Shown: positions 1 through 6,136 of the stretch, piece after piece
Layout: the number at the start of each line of letters is the position of its first letter
Position numbering within the stretch: the first letter of the stretch is position 1
IMG/VR virus record: IMGVR_UViG_3300030116_002466
Location: 1-25,050 of that record
Length of the DNA: 25,050 bases
Reading direction: 5' to 3' (one strand)
Origin: a virus
Position numbers and translations under genes: made by a program
The notes under the pieces: model-generated
The model's input: only the letters and a program-made list of their open reading frames with translations
Told to the model about the DNA's origin: nothing
Databases searched by the model: none

Positions 1-1340
1 TCTAAGTAACCAAGAACAGGGAACGCTTCCTTGCCAACAAAAGGGACTGAGAAGGGTTGTACCATTCCTGGCGCACGAACACGAATAGGCTGTCCAATGT
101 CTGTGTTTAAGACATCATCGATGTTGACTTGTCCTTCGACAACAGCCATTCGTGGGAAAATAGAATGTCCTAGCGAGTCGAGTGTATCTCGCATGATCTG
201 TGATTTTGCTGCTTGGATTGGTTTGAGATAATCCGCAGGGCATGATCCGATAGCTGTATGAGGTTCAGGATCAGGGCAAAACATAACAATAGGCAAATCA
301 TCCCATTGTTCAACATTGAGAATATGTAACCCATCTCCGATTGTGCATACTCTGATTCTTTCATCAATACCATCGCCATCAAAATCATAAAACAGATAAT
401 GTTCGATGTATAAAACATCTTTACCGCCTGAATCATTACGATCTGGATAAACCATATTATCAAATGGATTACGCGCTTGTTGCTCATCGTAACTCTCAGG
501 ATCGAGAGTTGTACCTGCATATGAGGCATACTCTTCTATTTCGTCTGCATCATAACCCATCGCAACTAACTCTGAAACTGACTTAATCATTCGGTGTGCT
601 ACATACGAGGCAGATTTAATATCTCTTGCGTGTCTTGAGATCAATACCTCTTCAGGTGGTATGGCCTCTAAACACACTTGGTTTTTAGCTTTCACTCTGC
701 GAATGGTAATGTCATACATCGCAGGGATTTCTTGTGTTACCTCTTCACCACTCACAGGATCAACTGTGGTAATGCTTTGCATGGTGACAGACTCTTCAAC
801 AATCTCAACATTCGGATCTAACACTAAGGCTTGATAAGCCTGTGGATCTAACCCGGTATATTCATGGGTGGATGCTGTGATTGAATCGTCCCAAAAGCCC
901 TTAACAAAACCTGTCTTTCTCACCAACGCATCTTTAAATGCAGAGTACAAAACATTGAAACCCTGATTCTTTTGTTGAACGATGTAGTTGATGTAGTCGG
1001 TTTGTTGCTCTGCCAGGGGAATATCTTCAGGGCCATTGGGGACGAACTCGACTACCTTCTTAGTACCAAAAAAAGTACGCATAACAGAAGGCAACATAAA
1101 TAAAACTGTATCTCTAACATCGGTAGAAACAAATTCTGACTGTAAGGTCGAAGTGGCTTCAGGTTCACTACCAAGATAATACTCAGTTGACTCAGCTCTC
1201 TCTTCTCCGACTTGGTGGATGAAGTCTTTTGCATCATCCATCTCAGATTTAATTACACCGACTAAATCGATCATGCTTGATTCTTCATCAACTTGCATCT
1301 CGATTTCTGCTTCGATTTCTTTAACTTTCTTTTTCGCCAT
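1..1340 (-). CDS. Phage portal protein, P22-type, partial (C-terminus beyond window start)
   Basis: The reading frame is open from an ATG at 1338-1340 to the window edge, giving 446 residues without a stop. It starts MAKKKVKEIEAEIEM and continues with an acidic, helical N-terminal region and then segments such as SVMRTFFGTKKVVEFVP and RHARDIKSASYVAHRMIK, which are typical of podovirus P22-like portals. Portals form the dodecameric ring at the packaging vertex through which TerL pumps DNA and to which the tail attaches. P22-type portals are usually 600-750 residues, so roughly a third is missing. The start lies 6 bp after the TerL stop, so the two genes are co-transcribed in the usual terS-terL-portal order. 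The family call rests on pattern recognition and position; I am confident of portal, less so of the exact subfamily. Confidence 0.82.
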   Translation of the reverse strand, partial: MAKKKVKEIEAEIEMQVDEESSMIDLVGVIKSEMDDAKDFIHQVGEERAESTEYYLGSEPEATSTLQSEFVSTDVRDTVLFMLPSVMRTFFGTKKVVEFVPNGPEDIPLAEQQTDYINYIVQQKNQGFNVLYSAFKDALVRKTGFVKGFWDDSITASTHEYTGLDPQAYQALVLDPNVEIVEESVTMQSITTVDPVSGEEVTQEIPAMYDITIRRVKAKNQVCLEAIPPEEVLISRHARDIKSASYVAHRMIKSVSELVAMGYDADEIEEYASYAGTTLDPESYDEQQARNPFDNMVYPDRNDSGGKDVLYIEHYLFYDFDGDGIDERIRVCTIGDGLHILNVEQWDDLPIVMFCPDPEPHTAIGSCPADYLKPIQAAKSQIMRDTLDSLGHSIFPRMAVVEGQVNIDDVLNTDIGQPIRVRAPGMVQPFSVPFVGKEAFPVLGYL

Positions 1341-1346
1341 ATAAAA

Positions 1347-2879
1347 TTATCCCACTCTAAATATTCTGGACTTCAGAGGTTTCTTGAAATTATAACCTAA
1401 ATAACTTTGGCTTCCACCAAAACTTGCGGCACTACTCGCCATGGTCAACGCAAGTGCATCGGCTTTGTCAGGAGATTTTATACCTCTTTTTCGCATTTCG
1501 TCTTTACTCTCTATCTTTATCTTCCCGGTAGAGGTATATTTATATTGAGGCGCAGCCAATTCCGAGGCAAGCTCATCATTTTCAGGAAGTCGGCAATCAC
1601 GCTGCGCCAACCAATCTTTTACAGCAAACCAAAGTTCTGCTCTTAAATTCAAATAGTTCTTTTTCGTACTTGGTGCTTCCGCCACATTCACTCCGCGCAC
1701 AGGGAGATTTTGCTCTGCGAGGCGATCCACGACTCCTGATCCTAGACCAATCACATCAACTAAAATCTCTTGTGGTTGTTCCATCGCAGTCGCATCGTCA
1801 TAAAGATTCTTCACCGCACCGCAGAGTTGCATCAAGTCCATCGACTGGAAGGTTTTAATCTCAATGACAGTATTCCCTTGGCGCACGCACAGCGCGGAGT
1901 TATCGCCACCGAATCTTGCAACGTCTAACCCCCAGAGAATGGGCGCGGAGGCGGCGAGGGCTACGTCACGTCCCATAGCCGATCTAATTAATTCCATTGG
2001 TATGACAGTATCATCGTCTGCTTTGGGAAACTCGCCCATAACTTCCACACGCGATACAGTCGAATCTTCTCCGTATTGTTCGATCATCTTTTGGAACAGA
2101 TCTTTGTCTGTGCCTTCAACATCGCGAGAGTCGATTTGTTCTGATTTCCAGAAAGCGCGTTTGGAGTGGAATGAATCGTAGAATGGCCCTGTGTTTCTGC
2201 GCGGGTTGGAGAAAGTAAACCAATAGCGATTGGGCGTGGGTTCTGAGAAGAAACCTTCAGATACCGAGTAGATGGGCGCAGGGATACCTGAAGCCTCATC
2301 CATAATTAGACAAACACCATATGAGGAGTGAATACCTGCAAACGCATCTGGATTTTCTTCAGACCAAAGCTGTGCTTGTGCGTAGTAATATCCTGTGTCT
2401 ATTTTTAGATCACGCACTAAGGCTTCTTCAAACCAACCAGCAGGTTTAATCGTGGTTGCTGTTTTTTGAAACCAATGTGAGTTAATTGCTAGGGTTAGCC
2501 ATTTACCTAACTCAGCCCATGTTCTACTTCTAAGCTGTTGTTCTGTGTTAGCTGTAACGATAATCGTGCCACCTAATCTTGTGGATAACATCCATAAAAT
2601 GATCCAAGCCACTAATGCTGATTTACCAATACCACGACCTGAAGCTACTGCAAGTCTAAACATCTCAGGCATATCAATTACATTGTTTCTTTGAATATGT
2701 GTCGAAATTTCCCTCAAAATTTTTTCTTGCCACTTCCTTGGCCCTGAGAAATGTTCGAGGGGGGTGTCCTTTTGTCCCCAAGGGAATACGAATTTAACAA
2801 AATTATATGGATCATCTTTGATATTAATTGACCATATTTCAGTCATTAATTCTTGTTCTTGTTTTACATCGTATTTCAT
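1347..2879 (-). CDS. terL: Terminase large subunit (TerL), ATPase-nuclease
   Basis: This 510-residue protein is the packaging motor. Visible motifs are a Walker A (GRGIGKS, about residues 81-87), a hydrophobic strand ending in a Walker B with catalytic acid (CLIMDEA, about 190-196), a coupling-type segment FTFSNP (about 221-226), and a C-terminal RNase H-like nuclease with acidic residues in WGLDVARFGGD (about 317-326), ILVDVIG (about 372-378) and SPDKADAL (about 470-477). Both domains are intact and the length is normal for TerL. It translocates DNA into the prohead through the portal encoded just downstream, and cuts the concatemer. A 144-base noncoding island separates it from terS upstream, which is unusual because these genes normally abut. 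The ATG at 2877-2879 is the only good start; no strong Shine-Dalgarno is visible in front of it. Confidence 0.95.
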   Translation of the reverse strand: MKYDVKQEQELMTEIWSINIKDDPYNFVKFVFPWGQKDTPLEHFSGPRKWQEKILREISTHIQRNNVIDMPEMFRLAVASGRGIGKSALVAWIILWMLSTRLGGTIIVTANTEQQLRSRTWAELGKWLTLAINSHWFQKTATTIKPAGWFEEALVRDLKIDTGYYYAQAQLWSEENPDAFAGIHSSYGVCLIMDEASGIPAPIYSVSEGFFSEPTPNRYWFTFSNPRRNTGPFYDSFHSKRAFWKSEQIDSRDVEGTDKDLFQKMIEQYGEDSTVSRVEVMGEFPKADDDTVIPMELIRSAMGRDVALAASAPILWGLDVARFGGDNSALCVRQGNTVIEIKTFQSMDLMQLCGAVKNLYDDATAMEQPQEILVDVIGLGSGVVDRLAEQNLPVRGVNVAEAPSTKKNYLNLRAELWFAVKDWLAQRDCRLPENDELASELAAPQYKYTSTGKIKIESKDEMRKRGIKSPDKADALALTMASSAASFGGSQSYLGYNFKKPLKSRIFRVG

Positions 2880-2910
2880 AGCAAAAATTTAGTTATGTAG
2901 TTCTATATTT

Positions 2911-2983
2911 TTAACCCCCGCCGCAAAAGTGACCTGGGGGGTAACAAGATCGGAGAGTTTGATCCTGCCGGGCAACCCAGGTC
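2911..2983 (-). other. GC-rich structured intergenic island between terS and terL
   Basis: The 144 bases between the TerS stop and the TerL start carry no ORF. In 2911-3010 I count about 56 G+C per 100, well above the surroundings. Two strong pairings are visible. An exact 8-bp stem joins GACCTGGG (2931-2938) with CCCAGGTC (2976-2983). A second stem joins TTAACCCCC (2911-2919) with GGGGGGTAA (2936-2944), 8 of 9 pairs. They share bases 2936-2938, so they exclude each other. On the transcribed (minus) strand the island is part of the TerL leader. Likely roles are a packaging start site (pac/cos), which often lies next to terminase genes, or an RNA element that controls TerL translation. The choice is inference. 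Confidence 0.55.
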
Positions 2984-3023
2984 TGACATGATAACCAGTA
3001 AGGGAGATGAGAAGTGACCACGC

Positions 3024-3494
3024 CTAGCCCGTATTTTCTTTGTTTGACAGCGTGTCCTCTGAAAGGACACGTTGTGAAGTAAGTTCTGGTTTGTTTATGT
3101 GGCCTTCAATCACACGATTTTTAGCCGAATCTAGGATTTGCGCAAGATTAACTTGATGCTGCACCTCATTTTTATCCATCCAAGCGGAGCTGTCCCTGTT
3201 TTTGAGGAAAAATATCTGCGCTTGAACAGATCCGTTGATTGCTTCCTGGTACAAAGCGTTGGTTACATCGGCAACTGCTTTTGCTCTTCCTTTCTTCAAA
3301 GCGCTATCAAAATTTCCCTTTTCGCGTTTTCTACGAGCTATCGTGGAAACAGATGTATTCAACAGCTCTGCAATTTGTCGTTCAGACAAACCATTACCTG
3401 ACCATTTTTCAATGTTTGCATAATCTTCTTCGCTAAACTTAATTCGTTTGCGACCAGATTTACCTTTTAAATAACTATAATCTTTATCCGACAT
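3024..3494 (-). CDS. terS: Terminase small subunit (TerS)
   Basis: A 156-residue protein with a basic N-terminus (KGKSGRKRIKF), a helix-turn-helix around residues 22-55 (EEDYANIEKW...LSERQIAELLNTSVSTIARRKR), and then a helical segment with AQIFFLKNRDSSAW at about 92-105. This last motif is characteristic of phage small terminases and terminase-like DNA-binding proteins. TerS recognises the packaging site and loads TerL. Its place upstream of terL and portal on the same strand supports the call. The C-terminal 40 residues are polar and look disordered. The start codon sits next to the divergent control region at 3495-3641; I see neither a strong Shine-Dalgarno nor a convincing sigma-70 promoter directly upstream, so late transcription may come from elsewhere or need an activator. 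Confidence 0.85.
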   Translation of the reverse strand: MSDKDYSYLKGKSGRKRIKFSEEDYANIEKWSGNGLSERQIAELLNTSVSTIARRKREKGNFDSALKKGRAKAVADVTNALYQEAINGSVQAQIFFLKNRDSSAWMDKNEVQHQVNLAQILDSAKNRVIEGHINKPELTSQRVLSEDTLSNKENTG

Positions 3495-3510
3495 ACTCAG
3501 ATTCTACTTT

Positions 3511-3578
3511 AATGCAACAAATATCCCTATAGGTTTTGACATACTTAATGAGGTAAGAGTGTAGATTTGTGTTGCATT
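3511..3578. promoter_or_regulatory. 9-bp inverted repeat in divergent control region (putative operator pair)
   Basis: AATGCAACA at 3511-3519 and TGTTGCATT at 3570-3578 are exact reverse complements, centred 59 bp apart, between the divergent terS and the rightward small-gene operon. The right copy overlaps the -35 hexamer of the rightward promoter, and the left copy lies about 17 bp upstream of the terS start. This geometry fits a regulator that binds both sides. The palindrome CCTATAGG lies between them at about 3525-3532. Function is inferred from position only. Confidence 0.4.
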
Positions 3579-3599
3579 GTGTATGCTATTTGATATAAT
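3572..3599 (+). promoter_or_regulatory. Sigma-70-type promoter with extended -10 for the rightward small-gene operon
   Basis: TTGCAT (3572-3577) as -35, a 16-nt spacer, and a perfect TATAAT (3594-3599) as -10, preceded by TG one base upstream (extended -10). Transcription should begin near 3606, leaving a leader of about 35 nt before the ATG at 3642. It is the best promoter in the window. Confidence 0.7.
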
Positions 3600-3605
3600 T
3601 ATTTT

Positions 3606-3623
3606 GTAGCCAAGGAAAGCTAC
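3606..3623 (+). promoter_or_regulatory. Small hairpin at the predicted 5' end of the rightward transcript
   Basis: GTAGC (3606-3610) and GCTAC (3619-3623) can pair around an 8-nt purine-rich loop CAAGGAAA that itself resembles a Shine-Dalgarno. The real ribosome site, AAGGAAGG at 3631-3638, follows. A 5' hairpin can stabilise a transcript; whether it does so here is inference. Confidence 0.35.
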
Positions 3624-3641
3624 CAAATTTAAGGAAGGTAA

Positions 3642-4034
3642 ATGAGAGTTAAATTAAAAGAAAACAAAGATTGGGAAGGAAACTTCAATGGCACATATTG
3701 TGTTTTTCTAAACGGAAGAGAAGTTGGTAATGATGCCAATAACATTACACTTGATAACGAGTGGAATCCTAGAGGTATTAAAACAATTTATATTGAAAGC
3801 CCTTACAACTATGCTGAATATATTGTCGGCGAAACAAAGACCAACAAGCGCTTTGAAATTTCTGGTGGTCGTAAAGCTGGTGGTAGACATAACGATTGGT
3901 GGCTTGACGTTGATGGTGTTTGTGTTGGTTACGACAACAATGCAAAAAGACTTATTCAGTTGTTAGTTTGTGTAGAGTGGACTGATGAGCAGATTGAATT
4001 ATCTAATCGTATTTATAAAAGACAGGTTAGCTAA
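3642..4034 (+). CDS. Hypothetical protein, first gene of rightward small-gene operon
   Basis: A 130-residue soluble protein that I do not recognise. It has no signal peptide or membrane span, is rich in aromatic residues and Asn/Gly, and reads like a beta-rich fold (for example NGTYCVFLNGREVG, then KTIYIESPYNYAEYIVGE, then HNDWWLDVDGVCVGYD). The start is well supported: a purine-rich ribosome site AAGGAAGG lies just upstream, about 35 nt after a predicted transcription start. Its stop overlaps the ATG of the next gene (TAATG), so the two are translationally coupled. As the first gene behind the strongest promoter here it is probably made early or in the lysogen, away from the replication and virion operons. 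Confidence 0.7.
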   Translation: MRVKLKENKDWEGNFNGTYCVFLNGREVGNDANNITLDNEWNPRGIKTIYIESPYNYAEYIVGETKTNKRFEISGGRKAGGRHNDWWLDVDGVCVGYDNNAKRLIQLLVCVEWTDEQIELSNRIYKRQVS

Positions 4035-4276
4035 TGATCCAATACCAAGAAGAAAAAGTTACAGCTAAGACAAAAGCTAAACACGAAGTATCAGACTATC
4101 TCATGGAGTTGTTTAACAATCCTCAGAGATACATCAAAGACTTAGGCGAGCTAACCACCAAAGAGCAAGATGAAGTCCTCAGACATATTAGTTTGTTTGA
4201 GGATCGAATCCATAAAGTTCTTGGTGTTAGTTTCAAACAGATAGACAGTAAAACCAATTTCATTAAAAATATATAG
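4034..4276 (+). CDS. Hypothetical small helical protein
   Basis: An 80-residue protein of unknown function. The sequence is charged and predicted helical (KEQDEVLRHISLFEDRIHKVL), with no cysteines, no membrane span and no motif that I recognise. It starts at the ATG that overlaps the stop of the preceding gene, and ends at the TAG that overlaps the Shine-Dalgarno AGGAGA of the next gene. These tight joints show it belongs to the operon. It could be a DNA- or protein-binding accessory factor, but nothing in the sequence decides. Confidence 0.65.
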   Translation: MIQYQEEKVTAKTKAKHEVSDYLMELFNNPQRYIKDLGELTTKEQDEVLRHISLFEDRIHKVLGVSFKQIDSKTNFIKNI

Positions 4277-4286
4277 GAGAGTAATT

Positions 4287-4427
4287 ATGGCAATTCATAT
4301 GACAAGATATAAAGGTAAGAAGGTTCAAGGCAAAGGAGAAGAGTTCATGGAAGAACTTAGACGAATGGTCGCTGAACACAAAGCCAAGGAGAAGAAAGGT
4401 GACTCAGTACAAAGACAAGCTAAATAA
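4287..4427 (+). CDS. Hypothetical 46-residue basic protein
   Basis: ATG at 4287 and TAA at 4425-4427 enclose 46 codons: MAIHMTRYKGKKVQGKG, then a helical EEFMEELRRMVAEHKAKEKK and a polar tail. It is strongly basic. The Shine-Dalgarno AGGAGA at 4275-4280 gives a 6-nt spacing to the ATG, which is why I accept so short a gene. Its 3' end overlaps the next gene by 29 bases in another frame, and that next gene has its own ribosome site inside this one. Function unknown. Confidence 0.6.
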   Translation: MAIHMTRYKGKKVQGKGEEFMEELRRMVAEHKAKEKKGDSVQRQAK

Positions 4428-4641
4428 TCGGAGAGAAGAATTGATAGAAGAACAAATGGATAAGACTTGGACTTCTATCTATTCTCAATGGGACAAGCGC
4501 AATCCAAACGCTGAGAACTACAGAAAGACCATTTATGCAAGTGGTAGAGAAGTTACACAAAACCATGATAGTGATTGGAATGAAGTAACTTATCAAGAAC
4601 CAATGCGCAGATGGGTTTTCAGGAAAGCATTTAAAAAATGA
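4399..4641 (+). CDS. Hypothetical protein with GTG start
   Basis: An 80-residue charged protein of unknown function. The start is a GTG at 4399, chosen because AAGGAG (4386-4391) lies 7 nt upstream; the first in-frame ATG is 19 codons later and lacks such a site. The middle is rich in aromatic and polar residues (DKTWTSIYSQWDKRNPNAENYRK) and the C-terminus is basic (RRWVFRKAFKK). It starts inside the preceding gene, and its stop overlaps the start of the next (ATGA). No membrane span or metal-binding motif is visible. Confidence 0.6.
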   Translation: MTQYKDKLNNRREELIEEQMDKTWTSIYSQWDKRNPNAENYRKTIYASGREVTQNHDSDWNEVTYQEPMRRWVFRKAFKK

Positions 4642-4739
4642 CACAAGTTTTGCTATGGGTACTGTTTTTTCTCTGTTTACTTGTATTTATATCAACAGTA
4701 TCCATGGCACTCTATCTAATCGTTAAGGACAAGGTATGA
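4638..4739 (+). CDS. 33-residue single-span membrane peptide
   Basis: ATG at 4638 overlaps the preceding TGA (ATGA), and the TGA at 4737-4739 overlaps the next ATG. The product is almost entirely one hydrophobic helix (VLLWVLFFLCLLVFISTV, then MALYLIV) followed by KDKV, so it should lie in the membrane with a short charged C-terminus on the inside. Phage membrane micro-proteins of this size include holin-like, superinfection-exclusion and inner-membrane regulator peptides. No endolysin is adjacent, so a lysis role is not supported by context. It probably depends on translational coupling, as there is no good Shine-Dalgarno at the right distance. Confidence 0.55.
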   Translation: MTQVLLWVLFFLCLLVFISTVSMALYLIVKDKV

Positions 4740-5062
4740 AAAAATTTATTGAGTGTTCAGAGTGTGGTAATTATTTTGTTAAATACCATAAACGTAAAAC
4801 TTGTAGCAACGAATGTTCAAGGCAACGTCAATATAGACTGAATAGAAATTCATGTAGTGTTGGAGATGTAACAGAATCAGAGGGTTTTGATATCTATGAG
4901 CTTGAGTGTTGTTCAGTTGATCCAAATATTCTAAGACAAGCAGAAGAATATGAAAGTCGTTCAAAATATGATTGGGAGATGTTTAGATTCTTTGTTTTAT
5001 TAAACAAAACCAGATCAGGTCAATTTCCAAACAAACCAAAAGACACAAGTTCAATTAAATGA
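4736..5062 (+). CDS. Small Cys4 zinc-ribbon-like protein
   Basis: A 108-residue protein with an N-terminal zinc-binding pattern: C7-x2-C10 in ECSECGNYF and C23-x3-C27 in KRKTCSNECSRQRQ, followed by a basic stretch. This is the pattern of short FCS/zinc-ribbon-like modules that bind nucleic acid or proteins. The remaining 70 residues are acidic and aromatic with two further cysteines (LECCSVD), and I do not recognise them. It is coupled at both ends by ATGA overlaps. A nucleic-acid-binding or regulatory role is likely, but the target is unknown. Confidence 0.6.
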   Translation: MKKFIECSECGNYFVKYHKRKTCSNECSRQRQYRLNRNSCSVGDVTESEGFDIYELECCSVDPNILRQAEEYESRSKYDWEMFRFFVLLNKTRSGQFPNKPKDTSSIK

Positions 5063-5193
5063 GCAAACAAGAACACAGACTGATCCAACACCTCAAGAAC
5101 GAATATAAAAAGATGAATAAGGATCAGCTTATAGAAATTATCCTTAATCAACTAAGGCCACACATAAACAGAAAACCAAGCAATGGGAGATAA
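5059..5193 (+). CDS. Hypothetical 44-residue basic helical protein
   Basis: The ATG at 5059 overlaps the preceding stop (ATGA), and a TAA lies at 5191-5193. The product MSKQEHRLIQHLKNEYKKMN, then a helix KDQLIEIILNQLRPHI and a basic tail, looks like a compact two-helix peptide. It is too short for domain assignment. It is included because it lies exactly between two genes in an otherwise gap-free operon and is joined by coupling. Confidence 0.5.
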   Translation: MSKQEHRLIQHLKNEYKKMNKDQLIEIILNQLRPHINRKPSNGR

Positions 5194-5196
5194 ATT

Positions 5197-5247
5197 ATGG
5201 TTAATTATCCTTGTGGATGGTTTGATCCAGAACAATTACCAAAATGA
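5197..5247 (+). CDS. 16-residue micro-ORF with good ribosome site
   Basis: ATG at 5197 follows GGGAG about 8 nt upstream; the peptide is MVNYPCGWFDPEQLPK and its TGA overlaps the ATG of the next gene (ATGA at 5244-5247). The unusual Pro/Cys/Trp content suggests either a real micro-protein or a short translated leader that couples ribosomes into the next gene. Evidence is only positional. Confidence 0.3.
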   Translation: MVNYPCGWFDPEQLPK

Positions 5248-5417
5248 GCAAACTTAAACACCAACAAGTAATGAAACTTTGTGTCATGACAGAAGAAGAT
5301 GTGTTTAACGACAAGACATCAACTGAAGAAATGATGGAGATCATTGCGGATGCAATCACTAATAAAAGATTTTACTTTGAATTAATTAATCCAAAAAAAG
5401 ATAAGGAGAGCAAATGA
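5244..5417 (+). CDS. Hypothetical 57-residue protein
   Basis: ATG at 5244 (ATGA overlap with the micro-ORF) to TGA at 5415-5417. The product is charged and helical: MSKLKHQQVMKLCVMTEEDV, then TSTEEMMEIIADAITNKRFYF and a Lys-rich tail. No motif recognised. The tail encodes the next gene's ribosome site (AAGGAGAGC), a common economy in phage operons. Coupled to the following gene by another ATGA. Confidence 0.55.
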   Translation: MSKLKHQQVMKLCVMTEEDVFNDKTSTEEMMEIIADAITNKRFYFELINPKKDKESK

Positions 5418-5596
5418 CTTACGAAATAGCAGAATATAAATATGCGTGTCACCTTAGAGATAAAGGTTATGTCGGTGAATTACCCTATCCAAGTCCAAAA
5501 CATTCTAAGATGGATGCAGAGGGTAATTGGCTGCTTATTAATCGTGAGGGCCACAAACTTGCAAAAGTATTCATTGGCGGAAAAGTAATAGCATGA
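5414..5596 (+). CDS. Hypothetical 60-residue protein
   Basis: A small soluble protein: MTYEIAEYKYACHLRDKGYV, a proline-rich turn ELPYPSPKHSK, then MDAEGNWLLINREGHKLAKVFIGG, which reads like a short beta-sheet. AAGGAG lies 6 nt upstream of the ATG, which supports this start. Function unknown. Both ends overlap neighbours by four bases (ATGA). Confidence 0.6.
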   Translation: MTYEIAEYKYACHLRDKGYVGELPYPSPKHSKMDAEGNWLLINREGHKLAKVFIGGKVIA

Positions 5597-5676
5597 TTGA
5601 GAGTCTAACCATTACAGTCGCAATAGCTTTACTGATCCTCATTGTTATCTTTGACGATAACTTCCCAAACACATAA
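5593..5676 (+). CDS. 27-residue single-span membrane peptide, last gene of rightward operon
   Basis: ATG at 5593 overlaps the preceding TGA; TAA at 5674-5676. The peptide is MIESLTITVAIALLILIVIF plus an acidic tail DDNFPNT, that is, one membrane helix with almost nothing else. It is the second such micro-membrane protein in the operon. It is followed by a convergent hairpin and the end of the leftward operon. Function unknown. Confidence 0.5.
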   Translation: MIESLTITVAIALLILIVIFDDNFPNT

Positions 5677-5688
5677 GTTTAGGGCGAA

Positions 5689-5731
5689 GGCTACTCAGGT
5701 TTATTCATACCACCTTCCTTAGAGAGTAGCC
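5689..5731. terminator. Inverted repeat at the meeting point of two convergent operons
   Basis: GGCTACTC (5689-5696) pairs exactly with GAGTAGCC (5724-5731); inside it, AGGT (5697-5700) can pair with ACCT (5712-5715). The repeat lies just after the last rightward gene and includes the last codons of the leftward HTH gene. There is no long T-run, so this is a possible bidirectional terminator or RNA-stabilising hairpin, not a textbook intrinsic terminator. Confidence 0.4.
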
Positions 5732-6136
5732 CAAGCCCACCAATAAAATATGTTTTCTTTTACCAGCAATCGCTTTCTCAACGAGCTTTCTTTCTTCCTC
5801 TAAGGCAACCCGGATTAAACCCTTCTCAGCCAAAGCGCTGACAGCTCTACCAACAGATCTGCGGTTCATACCTATCATCTTGGCGTAATAACTATAAGCA
5901 TCATGCGAACTAAAGGTTTCATAGCGATAGCGCTCAACCACCGCCCACAGCACGAGCGTTTCTACCGGGCTAATATCTGTTCTCCCTGCTCGCGCCCTGA
6001 ACCACGCCCACAGATGCGTTCTTAGTTTCTTCCAATCCCTGAAATCATTAACGAATCTTACATGCACAAACGCTGAATGTTCCTCGTTCTTTGGCACTCC
6101 ATTAACGATCCACCAATATTGATCTTGCTCTCTCAA
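5705..6136 (-). CDS. Winged-helix/HTH protein, replication-initiator-like
   Basis: The conserved core runs from QYWWIVNGVPK through FVHVRFVNDFRDWKKLRTHLWAW to a helix-turn-helix (SPVETLVLWAVVERYRY, then AKMIGMNRRSVGRAVSALAEKGLIRV). This last block is the HTH_36-type arrangement seen in phage and plasmid replication initiators. It is the last gene of the leftward replication operon, close to 21-bp iterons at 6419-6502, which suits an origin-binding protein. The start is uncertain: I choose TTG at 6136 (143 residues), which overlaps the upstream stop as TTGA. A GTG at 6193 would add a poly-arginine leader that is only the hexamer repeat read in a second frame. A transcription regulator is the alternative. 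Confidence 0.65.
   Translation of the reverse strand: MREQDQYWWIVNGVPKNEEHSAFVHVRFVNDFRDWKKLRTHLWAWFRARAGRTDISPVETLVLWAVVERYRYETFSSHDAYSYYAKMIGMNRRSVGRAVSALAEKGLIRVALEEERKLVEKAIAGKRKHILLVGLGYSLRKVV

Noticed and set aside
170-529. 119-residue frame on the minus strand, and 31-231 on the plus strand
   Set aside because: Both lie within the portal gene in other frames; the portal frame is open across the whole segment and matches its family.
2953-2967. A partial 16S rRNA gene
   Set aside because: The match is only 15 nt; the following bases do not continue the rRNA sequence. Kept only as a short identity in the findings.
2911-3010. tRNA or tmRNA gene in the terS-terL gap
   Set aside because: I tried cloverleaf folding on both strands: there is no T-arm consensus, no matching acceptor stem and no CCA, only the stems described.
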